Under the pieces are notes generated by a model. It searched no databases. It was not told where the DNA came from and worked only from the letters and a program-made list of their open reading frames with translations. Below, in pieces: positions 19,095 to 29,526 of a DNA stretch of 29,526 nt. This DNA is from Gnetum montanum. Lineage: Eukaryota > Streptophyta > Gnetopsida > Gnetales > Gnetaceae. Position numbers and translations under genes: made by a program. The stretch's first letter is position 1, and each line of letters begins with the position of its first letter. The DNA is taken from contig MNCI01003034.1 in assembly GCA_015680685.1 (NCBI GenBank), positions 249,116 through 278,641 of the forward strand, written 5' to 3'.

Positions 19095-20640
19095 AATGTG
19101 ATCAACATTCATGAGGTAGTCTACATCCCCACCAATCATCAAAAGAATAGCTTAATCAAGTGGCATGACATGAATAATATTACTATATTTGAGGGAGGCT
19201 ACACTATTGATTTATAGAATCATTTTCAAGCCTTCCATAATGCATGTGTCTTGCAGAACATTTAAAATGACTACAAAAGTCTTAAGCTATTCCCTAAGAT
19301 ACTCATAAATGAATCTAAAATTTGGATCTAGTTTTTGGAACTATAATTTGGTCATAGATGAAGTATGATGCTAGATTTGTTCAATGAAAAGTATCAGATG
19401 TACTCTAGAATGTCCAACCTAAGGAAATATATTCAAGTGAAAAAAAGGAAAATATCTTAATGAAGCCTTAAAAAGATTCTATTCTTTGCTACACTGGTAT
19501 CCAAGCTATAGTTTCTTTCAAGGGAAGCAACTTTGCTATATCATAAATGGACTTAAAAATAAAACTAGAAAGACTCTAAGTCTATGCCTAGGGAAGACTA
19601 TTAAAAATAAGAGTCCACCAAATTTAAAGGCTCATTTACTAAGTAGAAAAGGAAAAATGGGATTTAAGAAAAAGAATGCAGAGGAGTACAATAGACATCC
19701 ATACATTTCAAAAAGGAGGTCCATCTCTATGATCCAAAGGAGGAACCACTATTAGAGAAGGTTGTACAAAAATAGACCTTGCAAATTTAAAAATATGTCA
19801 CTAAAGTATTGGCCAAGGTGAACAAGATGTGAGACTCTTTGGATGAGAAGTTTGAAACAACATTGAAAATCCTAGAGAAGAAAATAGAACAAGTAGGGAC
19901 AAGGATAAGAGAAGTAAGAAGGATATAATGAAGGACTATCATCATTAGAAAGGTAAAGCTATAGTAGTAGAAGAGGTTGTAGATTCAAATATAAATGACA
20001 AAGGATATGATATTTTATAATATGACCATCCCAAGGGATGTTACTTAATTTGTTTACACTTACAAGAATCTAAAGTCTATGCTTTAAATCCAAAATTTGC
20101 CAGAAGACAAGCATCTAGAAGGTTGCCTTATCCTCAAGGAAACTATCAGTAACAATTCTAGCAATAACAATACTAACTAAGTGGAATGGTATCTTAGCCT
20201 CAAGATTACTATCATTAGTGACATAATCCATGATCATGGGGCTCCATCAACCAAGCCATAAAGCTAGTAATATCTTTATCATCAACCAAATCCATATGGA
20301 TATTATGTACAACAACATAAGTCACCAAGTGGCTCCATGGTTTACATTTCTTCCCATAATTATTATCCTCATGAATATCATAATCCTACCACTTTACATG
20401 TTGAACCTTCTTCTACATATACTATTCATCATTCTCAATAGATAAACATCATAAATCCACTCCCTTGCGACTTGTGCCACCTATGTAAGATGAAATACCT
20501 ATGCAAACCCACTAACAAAATGTCATAAAAGTTGTAAACTTGAAAGTGGATGATACTTCAAGTGGCTCTAAGTGTAAAAATCATAAAAGGTCATTTTTCA
20601 AGACTAACAATCCATCCAAATCATCCTAAGCATCTATTGC
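19095..20640 (+). pseudogene. gag: Gag fragment E1, Athila-like (frameshifted, 5'-truncated)
   Basis: This is the plus-strand relative of element E2's gag at 26846-28400. Matching parts appear in order: YTIDLQNHFQAFHNACVLQN (E2: YNVDLQNHLQAFHDACAL), IINGLKNKTRKTLSLCLGKT in the open stretch 19486-19755 (E2: IMDGLRHETRRTLGTYAQGR), YDHPKGCYLICLHLQESKVY (E2: YDHPKGCFPISSHLQESGVY), YYVQQHKSPSGSM, and a basic tail KCKNHKRSFFKT. It lacks the N-terminal third seen in E2, and stops and frameshifts interrupt it. The zinc knuckle is broken, with both leading Cys replaced. No LTR or primer site is visible at its left end, which abuts the reverse transcriptase fragment. Confidence 0.82.
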
Positions 20641-22250
20641 TACAGGACCCTCTTGAAATACCCAAGTAATATCTATCAAGCTTGTCATAACCGAAGAATC
20701 TATAAGATTTAATTATTTAATTTAATATATATGATTAATTTTTTAATATTATTAGATGCATTTTAATGAATTAACTCTAATATTCTTGGTAAAATCATAG
20801 GATTACATTACTATCATTACTATTGTTATTGTTGTTATTACTAATTTCCTACATAAGTAAATGCAATCTACTTGCTAGGATGTTTTGTTAAAGTTTTGTA
20901 CCATTTATTATACTATTGTTGGAGCTTAGCCATAGGTTTACTTTATATTTTATGATTAAATATTGAAATCCAATTACCCCAAGAAGTTTATCTTTTGTTA
21001 ATTATCATATCTTTACAAGTATTTGGCTATTTATATTTATTTCTTTATGCATATTTATACTTTATTATGTACATATAATCATGCATCTTTTTATTTTATT
21101 TCTATTTTATTATGGTTATATAATATTCATTTTATGGAGTAATTATGGATCCTAACGCTACCCAGACCATATCCCTTACTATCTTTTGTCATTAAACTAG
21201 GATTTGGAGTTCATTTTTAATTATAAATAAATATTGCATAAATTAGCTTTGTTAAGGAGACACCTTAGGATAATATCCAAACCAAAATATAACCTTAAAA
21301 ATGTGTTAGGAACATTTAAAAACATAGATTTTAACCCTTGGTTCACTAGAATTAAAGCTATAGTTTTTGAGATATTACATTTTCTAGTTTACTAAAATAC
21401 CATAAGAGTTTTAGCATTTGAACTAGGAAACTATGATAAGTAATTCCTATATAAGATTTTAGCATATAATTTGGTAGATCACTTGATAGGAATTCTATAT
21501 GTTCAAACAAAATTTGATTTGAAGTCTCAGTATGCATGTTATGAGTGTTAGAGCATGAGGGAAATTATGAAAATGAACTTACCAAAAAAATGAATTTCAA
21601 AATAATAATAATAATGAAAATGAAAAATTAAAAATCAAATTTTATTTTTTTTAATACTGCCATGGAAAGCACGTTATGTGCATGATGTATAAAGAAACTA
21701 GAAAGCATATATGAAATATATGCATATTATGCATTTTAACTTTTTTTTCTTGCACAATGCATTTTTCTCTACTACCTCATCCACCGCTAATTGAGAGCAT
21801 TAGGCAGAAAAAGAAGACATGAAAATTCTAGAAGCTTTGCCAACATAAGCAAGTTTATTTTATTTTTCCTTTCAACATGGCTACTCCATATTGATACGGA
21901 TCTTCTATCACTCCTCTCTACTTCCTCATCTTTTGTTATTCTTCTACGATTTTAATTAATATGTCAAGATGCTATTAGATTTCTATAATTTTGAACTTTT
22001 TTTTAAAAAAATAGTATTTAATCATGTTTGTACAATTTTCTATTCTTTTATTTTATTTTTGAGTTTTAGAAATTATGCCCAAATTGTCCCTGGATGTTTT
22101 TTGAATATTTGGGATCTATTCATGACATAAACATGATTTTGTAAGAATTTTGTGGAATTTGATCTTTTATGGAATTTTGGATATTTAAGGTACCTTTTGA
22201 ATTTTTTCAATAAAATAATAATATTTATGTTACTAATGTTGACCTTTTAA
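20641..22250. other. AT-rich non-coding stretch
   Basis: No ORF above background, no tandem array and no recognised domain. The sequence is very AT-rich, with ATA and TTA runs and an (AAT)n-like patch at about 21602-21613. It may be decayed retroelement UTR or LTR. Confidence 0.6.
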
Positions 22251-22254
22251 TGTG

Positions 22255-23330
22255 TTAAAACCTTAAGGAAAATGGAGAACAAAAGATGTTTGTGTGGTTC
22301 TTGTGTTTACAAGATAAGAACATGGATAAGAACTCAAGGAAGCTTGGACAAGAACTCAAAGAAGAATGGATATCATAGACAAGGACTTCATATGCAAATT
22401 GAGAGCAAGGGCAAGAACAAAGACTAAAGCTAAATGAAGACTTTCCAAGAGCTAAATATGTTTGTTTATGTTGAGATTGGTAAGGATGATTCTTAGATGT
22501 TTTGGCATGTTTCAAAATGTTTTTGATTGATTTTGATGAGTCTAAGAGGTTATAGGATCTATGGGAACTTGTTTGAAGGCATCCCAACATCAAAATGAGC
22601 AGTTTTATTTTTGGACCTTACAAAAGAGACATCTCCTTGAAGAGTAGACGTTTTCCAAAAATAGTAGACATCTTCTTTGGAAAGAAGACGTTTCACATTT
22701 AGAAGAGATGTCTTATCATATTTGAAGTCAATTTCATAGAGATGTCCTAATCTTGAAGAAGATGTCTCTCATAGCCATTAGATAACTATTTCATAAATTC
22801 TAAGGTGATTTCAAAAACTTCAAGGATATAAGAAGACTTCATTCTCTTTGGTTTTATGTAAGTGTTATGCTTGAATTTTCACTATTAGATTAATTATCTA
22901 GAACTTGGTTTAGAACTTGAATTATCCAGGATAGGGATTACCTTAATCATGCCCTTCATAAGGACCTTTTGATGCCATGATTCAAATTCTTATACATTGA
23001 TTTCTCTTCAAATCCTCTCTAATACTCTATTTTCATAACTCACTCCTACATGCCACGGTTGTATAATAATTTTTAGTTTTGTAGACTACACAATCCTATG
23101 ATAATATTTATATGGATAAGTTGCTTAACTTGGATCACCATTAAATATACAAGGTGCCTATGAACTCCTTGCAATGTGGTTATGGAAGGGCATTTTAGGT
23201 ATTAGCTTACTTTAGGAAGAATCCACTTGAATAGCTCTTTGGTTATCTAGTTTGAATCTTGTTCTCACATGCTTAGATTCAATTACCTACAATCTTGGTG
23301 ACCTTCATTATCCAATATTATTATTTCTTT
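22255..23330. repeat. Possible LTR or regulatory repeat with AGACATCT/AGATGTCT words
   Basis: A non-coding stretch with purine-rich sequence at 22260-22450, then a cluster (about 22625-22785) of AGACATCT, AGACGTTT, AGATGTCT and GATGTCC words. Words of both orientations occur, so partial hairpins are possible. The style recalls U3 regions of plant LTRs, but I find no paired copy or clear boundaries. Confidence 0.3.
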
Positions 23331-24240
23331 GATTTCTCTTATTTTTTTCTTCTAGTTTTGTTTTAAAAACATGTCTCATTTTAACATCCCAATGTTTGAT
23401 TCACTCCAATTTTTAATAAAGGACCCAATGATTTATTTTCATATTTATCTAACATCTTTCTGGCTCCCATTTAACTCTTTTTTTACATCCAAACTCTCCA
23501 AAAATCCCTTTAGTTCTTTAAAAGATAAGCTGGAGTGAACAAATATGTCAACACATCCCCATTAATATAGCATGAAAATTTTATATATGTGTGTGACACT
23601 TAGATCCAAATTTACATTTTATAAAAAATATGAAGATAGTAATGATTTCTAAAGCTTAACACTATCCAAATTCCATAACATCTGCTTCCAATTTAACCTA
23701 TTTTTTCAACCTATGAGCTTTAAGGTATGTTATATATCATGGGGACATTAAGAACTAACTTGTCAATAACTTTTGCTAATACCCCATAGATCAAGTATTA
23801 AAATAATACTAAGTAAAATATCAATAACTAACTACCTTTAGAGGCAAAATTTTAAAATAATAATAAAATATCCTCATGCACCTACAACTACTAAAAAGCT
23901 TAATAGCCAAATCTTTCATTGATACTAACCCAAAAAATGATTGATTGAAACATATCTAGACTTAATCGATAAAACCAAAATAACTAATCCACTAAAATGG
24001 TAACTACAAACAAGTGGACCATTGCAACCCAGGAAGAAAAGCCAAAGGAAAGGAACAAGAAAATAATAGAAGAAAGAGGCCAAAGTTACACATGCCACTA
24101 GACCTTTGCATGAAGAATCTACGGTGGAGTCTATTCACCAAATTTCCTTTATTGATATAGGGAAATAAAAGTAAGACGAGATTCCAAGACCTAGGTCCAA
24201 TTTGGAATTCACTCTTATAAAGGCCTACTTGCACAAGATG
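23331..24240. other. AT-rich stretch, nothing recognised
   Basis: The minus-strand reading frame at 24004-24234 shows no family resemblance. No repeats or RNA-gene signatures are seen. Confidence 0.55.
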
Positions 24241-25250
24241 AGGAGCAAGAATCTCTAATGCACAGTTCTCCTAGAACTAAACTTTAGATTATTTCTAGAG
24301 TTAACACTAGAAGAGGTCAAAACACAATTATAAGAAGATCTACTATGGTCCATCATTTCCACTAGTGGGGAATGGTATCTTTGAAAAACATACCTCTTCT
24401 AGAATAATCACCAAGAAGATACACTAGTGAAAATTAAAGACATTACCATCTCCTACTCTATAGAGGTCCTCACTAAAGTCCTTGAATTACATAACACTTG
24501 GGAAAAGTTGACAAAAGTATCTACCCAAGTGAATGCAAAGGTTAAAACATAATGAATACAATGATGTTATGGAGTAGATTATTAGGAGTATGGTTCCCTT
24601 ACTAGAGAAATGTGTGCATACTTTAAGATCTCAACCTATCACCTTAATCCAACAATAAGGTCCAAAAAGTTAATGGCCTTATTTGCAAGTACATGCATAG
24701 ATCTAAGTGGGAAATTCCAAGTCAACCTTCCTAAACTCATGTTCTTGGAAATCAAGAAGAGATTCAAGGAGAATGAGAAGGGTTGAAAGATACTTTCCTT
24801 TTCATGCCTTAATATAAAACTCTAATAAAGAAGAGGAGTTTCTCATTATTTAAATAATGTAGTCTGTAGGGATTGTGCCACATATTTGTAGGAGATGATG
24901 AAAGATAAAGCTCTTACTAAGCTCCAAGATGAAGCACCATCTCTATCATCACCAATAACATTAGAGGTAATCTCTAAAATGGCAATAGCTACCAAACACT
25001 TAAGAAAACTTAGGGAGTAGTAGCTACAATAACAAGCTCCCATAAATGATGGAAAATCCTTAGTGTGTTGTTCAACCATGAGCCAAGTCAATGAAGCTAC
25101 ATAGACTATCAGTTGGTCAATAGATGGCCTAGCTTCTATATTCTCTACATGAAGAGACCAAGTTCCTATATTCATTGATATCAATGCGACAGGTTCATTG
25201 TATCCATAAAAGGTCTTTTCTTGAAATCTCTGGAAATACAATGGCTTTCT
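24241..25250 (+). pseudogene. Possible plant-transposon-type ORF remnant
   Basis: A plus-strand frame with stops but no obvious shift between about 24427 and 24830 contains VKIKDITISYSIEVLTKVLE. About 70 residues later it reads MALFASTCIDLSGKFQVNLP then KLMFLEIKKRFKEN. The order and spacing recall the 'putative plant transposon protein' domain found in some gypsy-type elements, in which a 'V.I....E.....LG' stretch precedes a helical segment with 'G....VG.+I...I'. The similarity is faint, and I would not assign a function. It continues to about 25250 with coding-like words (MMKDKALTKLQDEAPSLSSP). The minus-strand frame 24846-25241 (131 codons) is antisense to it and shows no motif. Confidence 0.3.
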
Positions 25251-25911
25251 CTATCATGTTGGAAAAAGGAGAAGATGTAATAGTCCTAGTCATAGCATAC
25301 AAGGACTAGGAGATAGCAACAGAGATGGTTGTGGACCATATTTAAAAAGTTTTGAGTATTCACAAAGCATCTATTCCTAATATTTTTATGATGGTAGATA
25401 ATTACAAGGGCTAGAAGCAAAGAGATGAGTGTAGCATAACACGAGAAGATACTAGAGTGACTAGTTGAAAGTAGACAAACAATTTCAAAGATCTTTTATC
25501 TCTTAGAAGACATCTCATCAACCCAATCATAGTTTCTAAAGATATGGATAAACTTGTAATAATCCAATTTCAAATCAAGGAGGCCACCATAAGTAATCGA
25601 TAGTTAGTAACGAAGGTTCAAAAACTAAGAGCCTACTTATTAGATTCACCATTCTAAAGGAAAATCTTACTAGAAATAAATATTTCTAATAGATTCAACA
25701 ATGACTTTAAGAGGCTAAGAATTCTAAGGAAATAATTATCTTTGATGCGTTACTATCGAAAGAAATGATGAATTCTACCAGTCATGAACTTTGTGACATT
25801 CCCAAGAAAAATCTTACTCTAATATGGGAATACAAATGCTTGCAAAAAGTTGAATAGTAAAAGAAAAAATTATCGAAGTACATCAGTCAGCAATAGAAAT
25901 AGCTTACCAAG
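25251..25911. other. Unassigned stretch left of element E2
   Basis: No convincing ORF, repeat or motif. It directly flanks the E2 3' LTR and would hold its left target-site copy (last bases cttaccaag). Confidence 0.5.
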
Positions 25912-26399
25912 TGATGAGTGGTGAGGTACCCCTACACTCAACCATACGAAACGAGCATAGCACGCGCAATTCGGTCGAACTCCACAGACTAAGTGCCTAC
26001 ATGCCCCATGGAACACTTGGGGTTAATCATTCGTTGTCTTCTCATACTTACTTGTAGTTGTCATGGTGTATGGTTAAGTAAGTCTGAGGTATATGATTTT
26101 TATGGTCTTTTATGTTTTTCTCCTATGCTATCGAGGTGAAGGATTAAGAAACTAACTAACTCTAACTAATGACTAAGTCTAAATTACCTAGCATCAGCAT
26201 CNGCCTATTCCTTGACTAACCGTACACATCTAGGACTACCACTGGGATTACCAAGAGTAGATCCTAGATACACCACTGGGTTACCAAGTAGTCACACTAG
26301 CTACTCGTAATCAAGTCGTACTCATACCGCATGCGATGAGCAGGTGATTCCTTGACTATCTGTACACATCCTTAGATGCTCGTAATCAAGTCGTACTCA
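25912..26399 (-). mobile_element. 3' LTR of element E2 (about 490 bp)
   Basis: The plus strand starts TGATGAGTGGTGAGGTACCC at 25912. About 125 bp from there match 29403-29526 closely in the same orientation, including ACCCCTACACTCAACCATA and CATGGAACACTTGGGGTTAA. The outer end is set at 26399 (minus start TGAGTACGACTTG) because coding sequence of the protease ends there and a purine-rich minus-strand tract (GGGGTTAGGAAGAAAA) precedes it. That boundary is an estimate. Base 26202 is an N. Confidence 0.75.
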
Positions 26400-26400
26400 T
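26304..26400. repeat. 22-bp direct repeat in the E2 LTR
   Basis: A 22-bp sequence containing GTAATCAAGTCGTACTCAT is present exactly at 26304-26325 and 26379-26400. CCTTGACTA...GTACACATC also recurs at about 26210 and 26350. It is an imperfect internal duplication, and it leaves the LTR's outer end ambiguous by 75 bp. Confidence 0.8.
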
Positions 26401-26428
26401 TATGCATTCTGATTTTCTTCCTAACCCC
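26400..26428 (-). other. Purine-rich tract before the E2 3' LTR
   Basis: The minus strand reads GGGGTTAGGAAGAAAATCAG just ahead of the LTR. It could serve as the polypurine tract, although it lies within or at the end of the protease frame. Confidence 0.4.
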
Positions 26429-26429
26429 T

Positions 26430-26690
26430 ACACCTTTGTTGTTGTTAACTCCAATCACTAGAAAATTAGTTGGGTAAGATCAACCACACATAGTGGTAAT
26501 GATGTCATCCACCAATCCCAAGGGAATGGTGATGGACTGGTCTACCAGCTCTAGTTAAATGTTTCTCTTCTTAAGTTGGGGTAGGTTCCAAGCGTGATAC
26601 ATCTCTCGTGAAATTAAGTTAACTTCGGAACCTAAGTCAAGAAGAGCCCTATGTGGTTTATTTTCAACGATTTGTAAATAGATTAAAGGA
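26430..26690 (-). pseudogene. Aspartic protease domain of element E2
   Basis: The retropepsin-type protease that would process E2's Gag. The minus frame reads VENKPHRALLDLGSEVNLIS, the active-site segment that is normally LLD[TS]G[AS]xVN. The Thr/Ser after the catalytic Asp is Leu, so activity is doubtful. It continues with ITIPLGLVDDI and SYPTNFLVIG, the usual flap and C-terminal beta strand words. It is in the same frame as the gag upstream, so gag and protease form one ORF. It ends at the 3' LTR, with no reverse transcriptase after it. Two stops interrupt it, after KKRNI and after MCG. Confidence 0.85.
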
Positions 26691-29260
26691 CTCCCAGGGT
26701 TAGTTAATTTCCTGGGAAGGTGCCCTACCTTGATCTAGTCAGTTACAGTATGCATTAACATAACTGTATGCATTAAGCTCTGTTGGACTGAAGGGTGCTC
26801 CGAAGTGTTAGATGGTGGAGGAGTGTACATGGGCCTAACCGCTTGTTATTGCAAGAGTTTGTCTAGGCTTTTGATTCTGAAGAAGGATCTTCTCTTTTTA
26901 CAGTTTTCAGAACCAGCAGCAGGTTGAATATTTACAGTTCTCGTAGCGTGATGTTGCTGCAGTTGGGTAGGACGTTCCCCTTGCATTGTTGGTGCAGGAG
27001 GTGTTATGGGAACTACTTGTGGAAGAGGTGAAAATGGATTGGGAGGATGGTGTAGATATGGGGTGTCTCCTGGAGGAGAAGGGGTTCTTTTGAAGTACTC
27101 CCAAATTTGGTAGTGATGTTGGGGGGTTGTGTGACTCATAGAGTCACTTGGAGAAATCGACTGCTGCACATAATATCCATAAGGGTTAGGCTGCTGGTAA
27201 GGGTACTGATGTTTCGGCGATGGAATCCCCCATGACTATGGGTATTTCCACTGCTGATGCTGTGGTGGAGTTCCACTTGGATAATATGTTAATGGTTGGT
27301 GGAACTACCTTGGGTTACCTTGGGGGTAAGGTAACCTATGGGGTGTTTGCCATTGATTAAGTCTTGGATTAAGTGCATACACCCCAGACTCCTGTAGATG
27401 TGAGCTGATTGGGAAACATCCCTTAGGATGGTCATAGTGGCAAATCTTACATCCACCATCATCATCTGTGTGTGACTCCATAACCACATTGGAGTTAGTG
27501 ATTTTTCCCTTACCCTTGTTATGTGTAGGGCCTAAATCTCTCCACTTTGTCTTACCTTTGTCACTAATTTGTTCTACCTTAGACTCTTCTATAATTTTTA
27601 AGACAATTTCAATTTTAGAGTCTAAGGAACTCCATACGTCATCTACCTTAGCTGCTATTTCTATTGTTAACTTTTGAATCAGCAAGGTTTTTCTATTCAC
27701 CAACTCTTCGATTGGTGACTCATCCTCTTCATCACAAAATTTCACTCCCTTCTTTCAAAGAGAGGGGTCATGGTTGTATTCTTCCACACTTTCCCTTTTT
27801 TGTAGCTCACCTTCTTCTTTTGATACTTTCTCCAACAAGTGATGTACTTCATGGGCTCTAAGTTGTGAGAGTCTCCCTTGGGCATAGGTTCCAAGGGTTC
27901 TTCTAGTTTCATGCCTTAGCCCATCCATGATGTGGTGAAGTTGATCCCTCTAAGTGTACCCGTGGCCCGGGCAACGATTTAACAATGTGTAGTAGCGGGC
28001 CATGGTAACATCCAAGGGTTCATAAGTACCTTGCTTCTAGCCTTGGATCTGCTTATGCAAATTGGACACTCTAGAGTACGTTTGATACTTTTTGTTGAAT
28101 AGTTCTAGCAGCGTACTCTACCTCTTGATGGTTTTTGGTTCTAAGGATCAATAGCAGCTCTTTGCTTTCTTGGTGAGTGTCCTTGGGAACAACTTAAGTT
28201 TTTTCCACTCATTTTCTATATTCTACAAGGCACAGGCATCGTGGAATGCCTGTAAATGATTTTGCAGATCTACATTGTATCCCTCTTCAAATCATGGGAT
28301 ATTTTTCATGTCTAAATGTTTGATCCAACTATCTTTTAAATGCCTTGTGGGAATCCTAATTACCTTGGTTATGTCAAGCATACTTTAAGTTGTGAGGAGG
28401 TGCTCATCATGATCATCTCTTTCATGATGCCTATGATGTCTGCATTGTTCCCTACTCTCCCTACGTCCTTGCCCTTATCCTCTCTCTCGACTTTCCCATT
28501 GAGGTCTCTCGTTCTATCTACCTTTATCCTCTTCGTTGTGTTCATGAAGGCTATGCCCAGATGTGGAAGGAGAGGGTGAGTGATGTGAAGAAGGGGAAGA
28601 AGAAGGGGAACCATCATCATGACGATGTTTCCTATCTTCTCTTCTACTGCTCCGACCCCAATCATGATGATGATCTAAGTGCCCATCCTTAGCATGAGTG
28701 GTTGTTCCCTATGTGAATAGTTAGTATTCACAAGAATCAGAACCATGGTTATGTATCATTCATCATAGGTTCTGATACCCTACCTCCTCACCATTGTTAG
28801 GAGGGGGAACATCATTTGCTAAAGAACCCGTTATAAGGGGTTCCTCATCTCCTATTTCACTACAGACGTGCAGACCTTTACCCTTTAAAAGTGTATGTTG
28901 ACTCTCCTGCCTTGAGTCCCTCATACATTGTGCTTCTGTGGGATGATAATCCCTCGTATCAAAGTCTTCCACAATGTATTCAACATATAATTTAATCATG
29001 CCTATCTATGCCAAGGCACGGAAAAGCATGTGAGAGACTGATCGATCTGGGGGTAACACGATGTTACCTTGCAAATCTCTCCATCACAGCTGTTCATCTT
29101 GATAGAGGATAAAGGTAAAGTTTGAAATATACTCATCAGGATGAGTATAAACTATCTTGTATTGTTTAGGACTTGGATGATTTCTACTATGTGTTTTATG
29201 TTGTCGACTGTCTCATGTATGGTCCTTAGCTGGTGAGTTACTCTTATGAGAGGAAGACAT
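26691..29260 (-). pseudogene. gag: Gag of element E2, Athila-like, one frame with many stops
   Basis: The ORF begins at ATG 29260, about 120 bp after the primer-binding site, and one frame runs through to the protease. Parts in order: an acidic N-terminus; a His/Ser/Arg-rich linker (about 28370-28670, SPSSSPSSHHSPSPSTSG); the gag core at about 27750-28330 (YNVDLQNHLQAFHDACAL, YYTLLNRCPGHG, IMDGLRHETRRTLGT); a coiled-coil-like stretch; a zinc knuckle CKICHYDHPKGC near 27413-27452; a Gln/Pro-rich tail (YYVQQSISPSDSM); and a basic end. The knuckle spacing is C-x2-C-x3-H-x3-C, shorter than the usual C-x2-C-x4-H-x4-C. About two dozen stops lie in frame across gag and protease, and I saw no frameshift. 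The CP-x-HG word and the tRNA-Asp-like primer site suggest an Athila-type lineage. Confidence 0.85.
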
Positions 29261-29383
29261 TGTTATCGGTGTGCTAATTTTACTGTTATAAAATTTTTTA
29301 TCTTGATTAATCCAAAGGTTCATTGAGGCTCCAAATGATGTGATTGATATACTTTATGTTCTATTCAGTGCACAAACACTTAG
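29261..29383 (-). other. Short leader of element E2
   Basis: Untranslated sequence between the primer-binding site and the gag ATG, with no ORF and AT-rich. Confidence 0.6.
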
Positions 29384-29401
29384 TCCCCAGCAACGGTTCC
29401 A
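29384..29401 (-). other. Primer-binding site, element E2 (tRNA-Asp type)
   Basis: Minus-strand TGGAACCGTTGCTGGGGA begins 1 base inside the LTR. It differs from the Athila-type site TGGCGCCGTTGCCGGGGA, known to pair with tRNA-Asp, at three positions, all of them C in the canonical site. Confidence 0.82.
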
Positions 29402-29402
29402 A

Positions 29403-29526
29403 TGATAAGTGGCGAGGTACCCCTACACTCAACCATATGAAACGAGCGTAGCATGCATGATCCGGTCGAACTCCGCAGACTAAGTGCCTACACACCCCAT
29501 GGAACACTTGGGGTTAATCATTCATT
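29403..29526 (-). mobile_element. 5' LTR of element E2, first 124 bp (cut by window edge)
   Basis: The plus strand begins TGATAAGTGGCGAGGTACCC and aligns with 25912-26038 almost throughout, with about a dozen differences. Most differences visible by eye are transitions. The element therefore spans at least 25912-29526. Confidence 0.85.

Noticed and set aside
22255-22593. 112-codon minus-strand ORF, Ser/Cys-rich
   Set aside because: It is the complement of a purine-rich AAG/GAA stretch, which removes stops on that strand. No family resemblance.
24846-25241. 131-codon minus-strand ORF
   Set aside because: It lies antisense to a plus-strand retroelement-like frame, has no motif and an odd composition, and looks like a chance open frame.
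27468-27861. Plus-strand ORFs over E2
   Set aside because: Antisense shadows of the E2 gag frame.

Overview
The window looks like intergenic DNA from a large, repeat-rich seed-plant nuclear genome. I found no host gene, no tRNA or rRNA gene and no bacterial-type operon. Everything recognisable is LTR-retrotransposon sequence, mostly Ty3/gypsy, nested and heavily mutated. The sequence does not say which plant group it comes from.

Layout: (1) 1-3252 is the 5' end of a minus-strand Tat-like element, element A (gag, leader, primer-binding site, 1.9-kb LTR). (2) 3253-5043 is a plus-strand pol fragment (RNase H and integrase) split by element A; a 30-bp tandem array (5064-5490) follows it. (3) 5745-7359 and 8472-10309 are two LTRs, C and D, of one family in opposite orientation, with their U3 ends facing across 1.1 kb. 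Both U3s carry arrays of palindromes. (4) 10341-12760 lies downstream of LTR D on the plus strand: a weak gag-like start, then unrecognised coding-like sequence. (5) 13113-18452 is a minus-strand Tat-like element, element B: LTR, primer-binding site, gag, protease remnant, no pol, and a tandem array related to the one at 5064. (6) 18470-19092 is a minus-strand reverse transcriptase/RNase H fragment abutting LTR B. (7) 19095-20640 is a plus-strand gag fragment (E1). (8) 20640-25911 is mostly AT-rich and non-coding, with one possible transposon-type ORF remnant. (9) 25912-29526 is a compact minus-strand element (E2), with an LTR at each end, a tRNA-Asp-type primer-binding site and one gag-protease frame but no reverse transcriptase, RNase H or integrase.

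LTRs A, B, C and D differ in most of their sequence but share landmarks: similar TG...CA ends, a TATA box on the transcribed strand 540-720 bp before the 3' end, a U5 motif around AGACCATYCARGGC, and GGTGC just after the LTR. They appear to be relatives of one Tat-like group whose U3 repeats have turned over completely. Decay is mostly by in-frame stop codons explicable as C-to-T or G-to-A changes, as expected for methylated silenced DNA. None of the elements looks able to make a working set of proteins.
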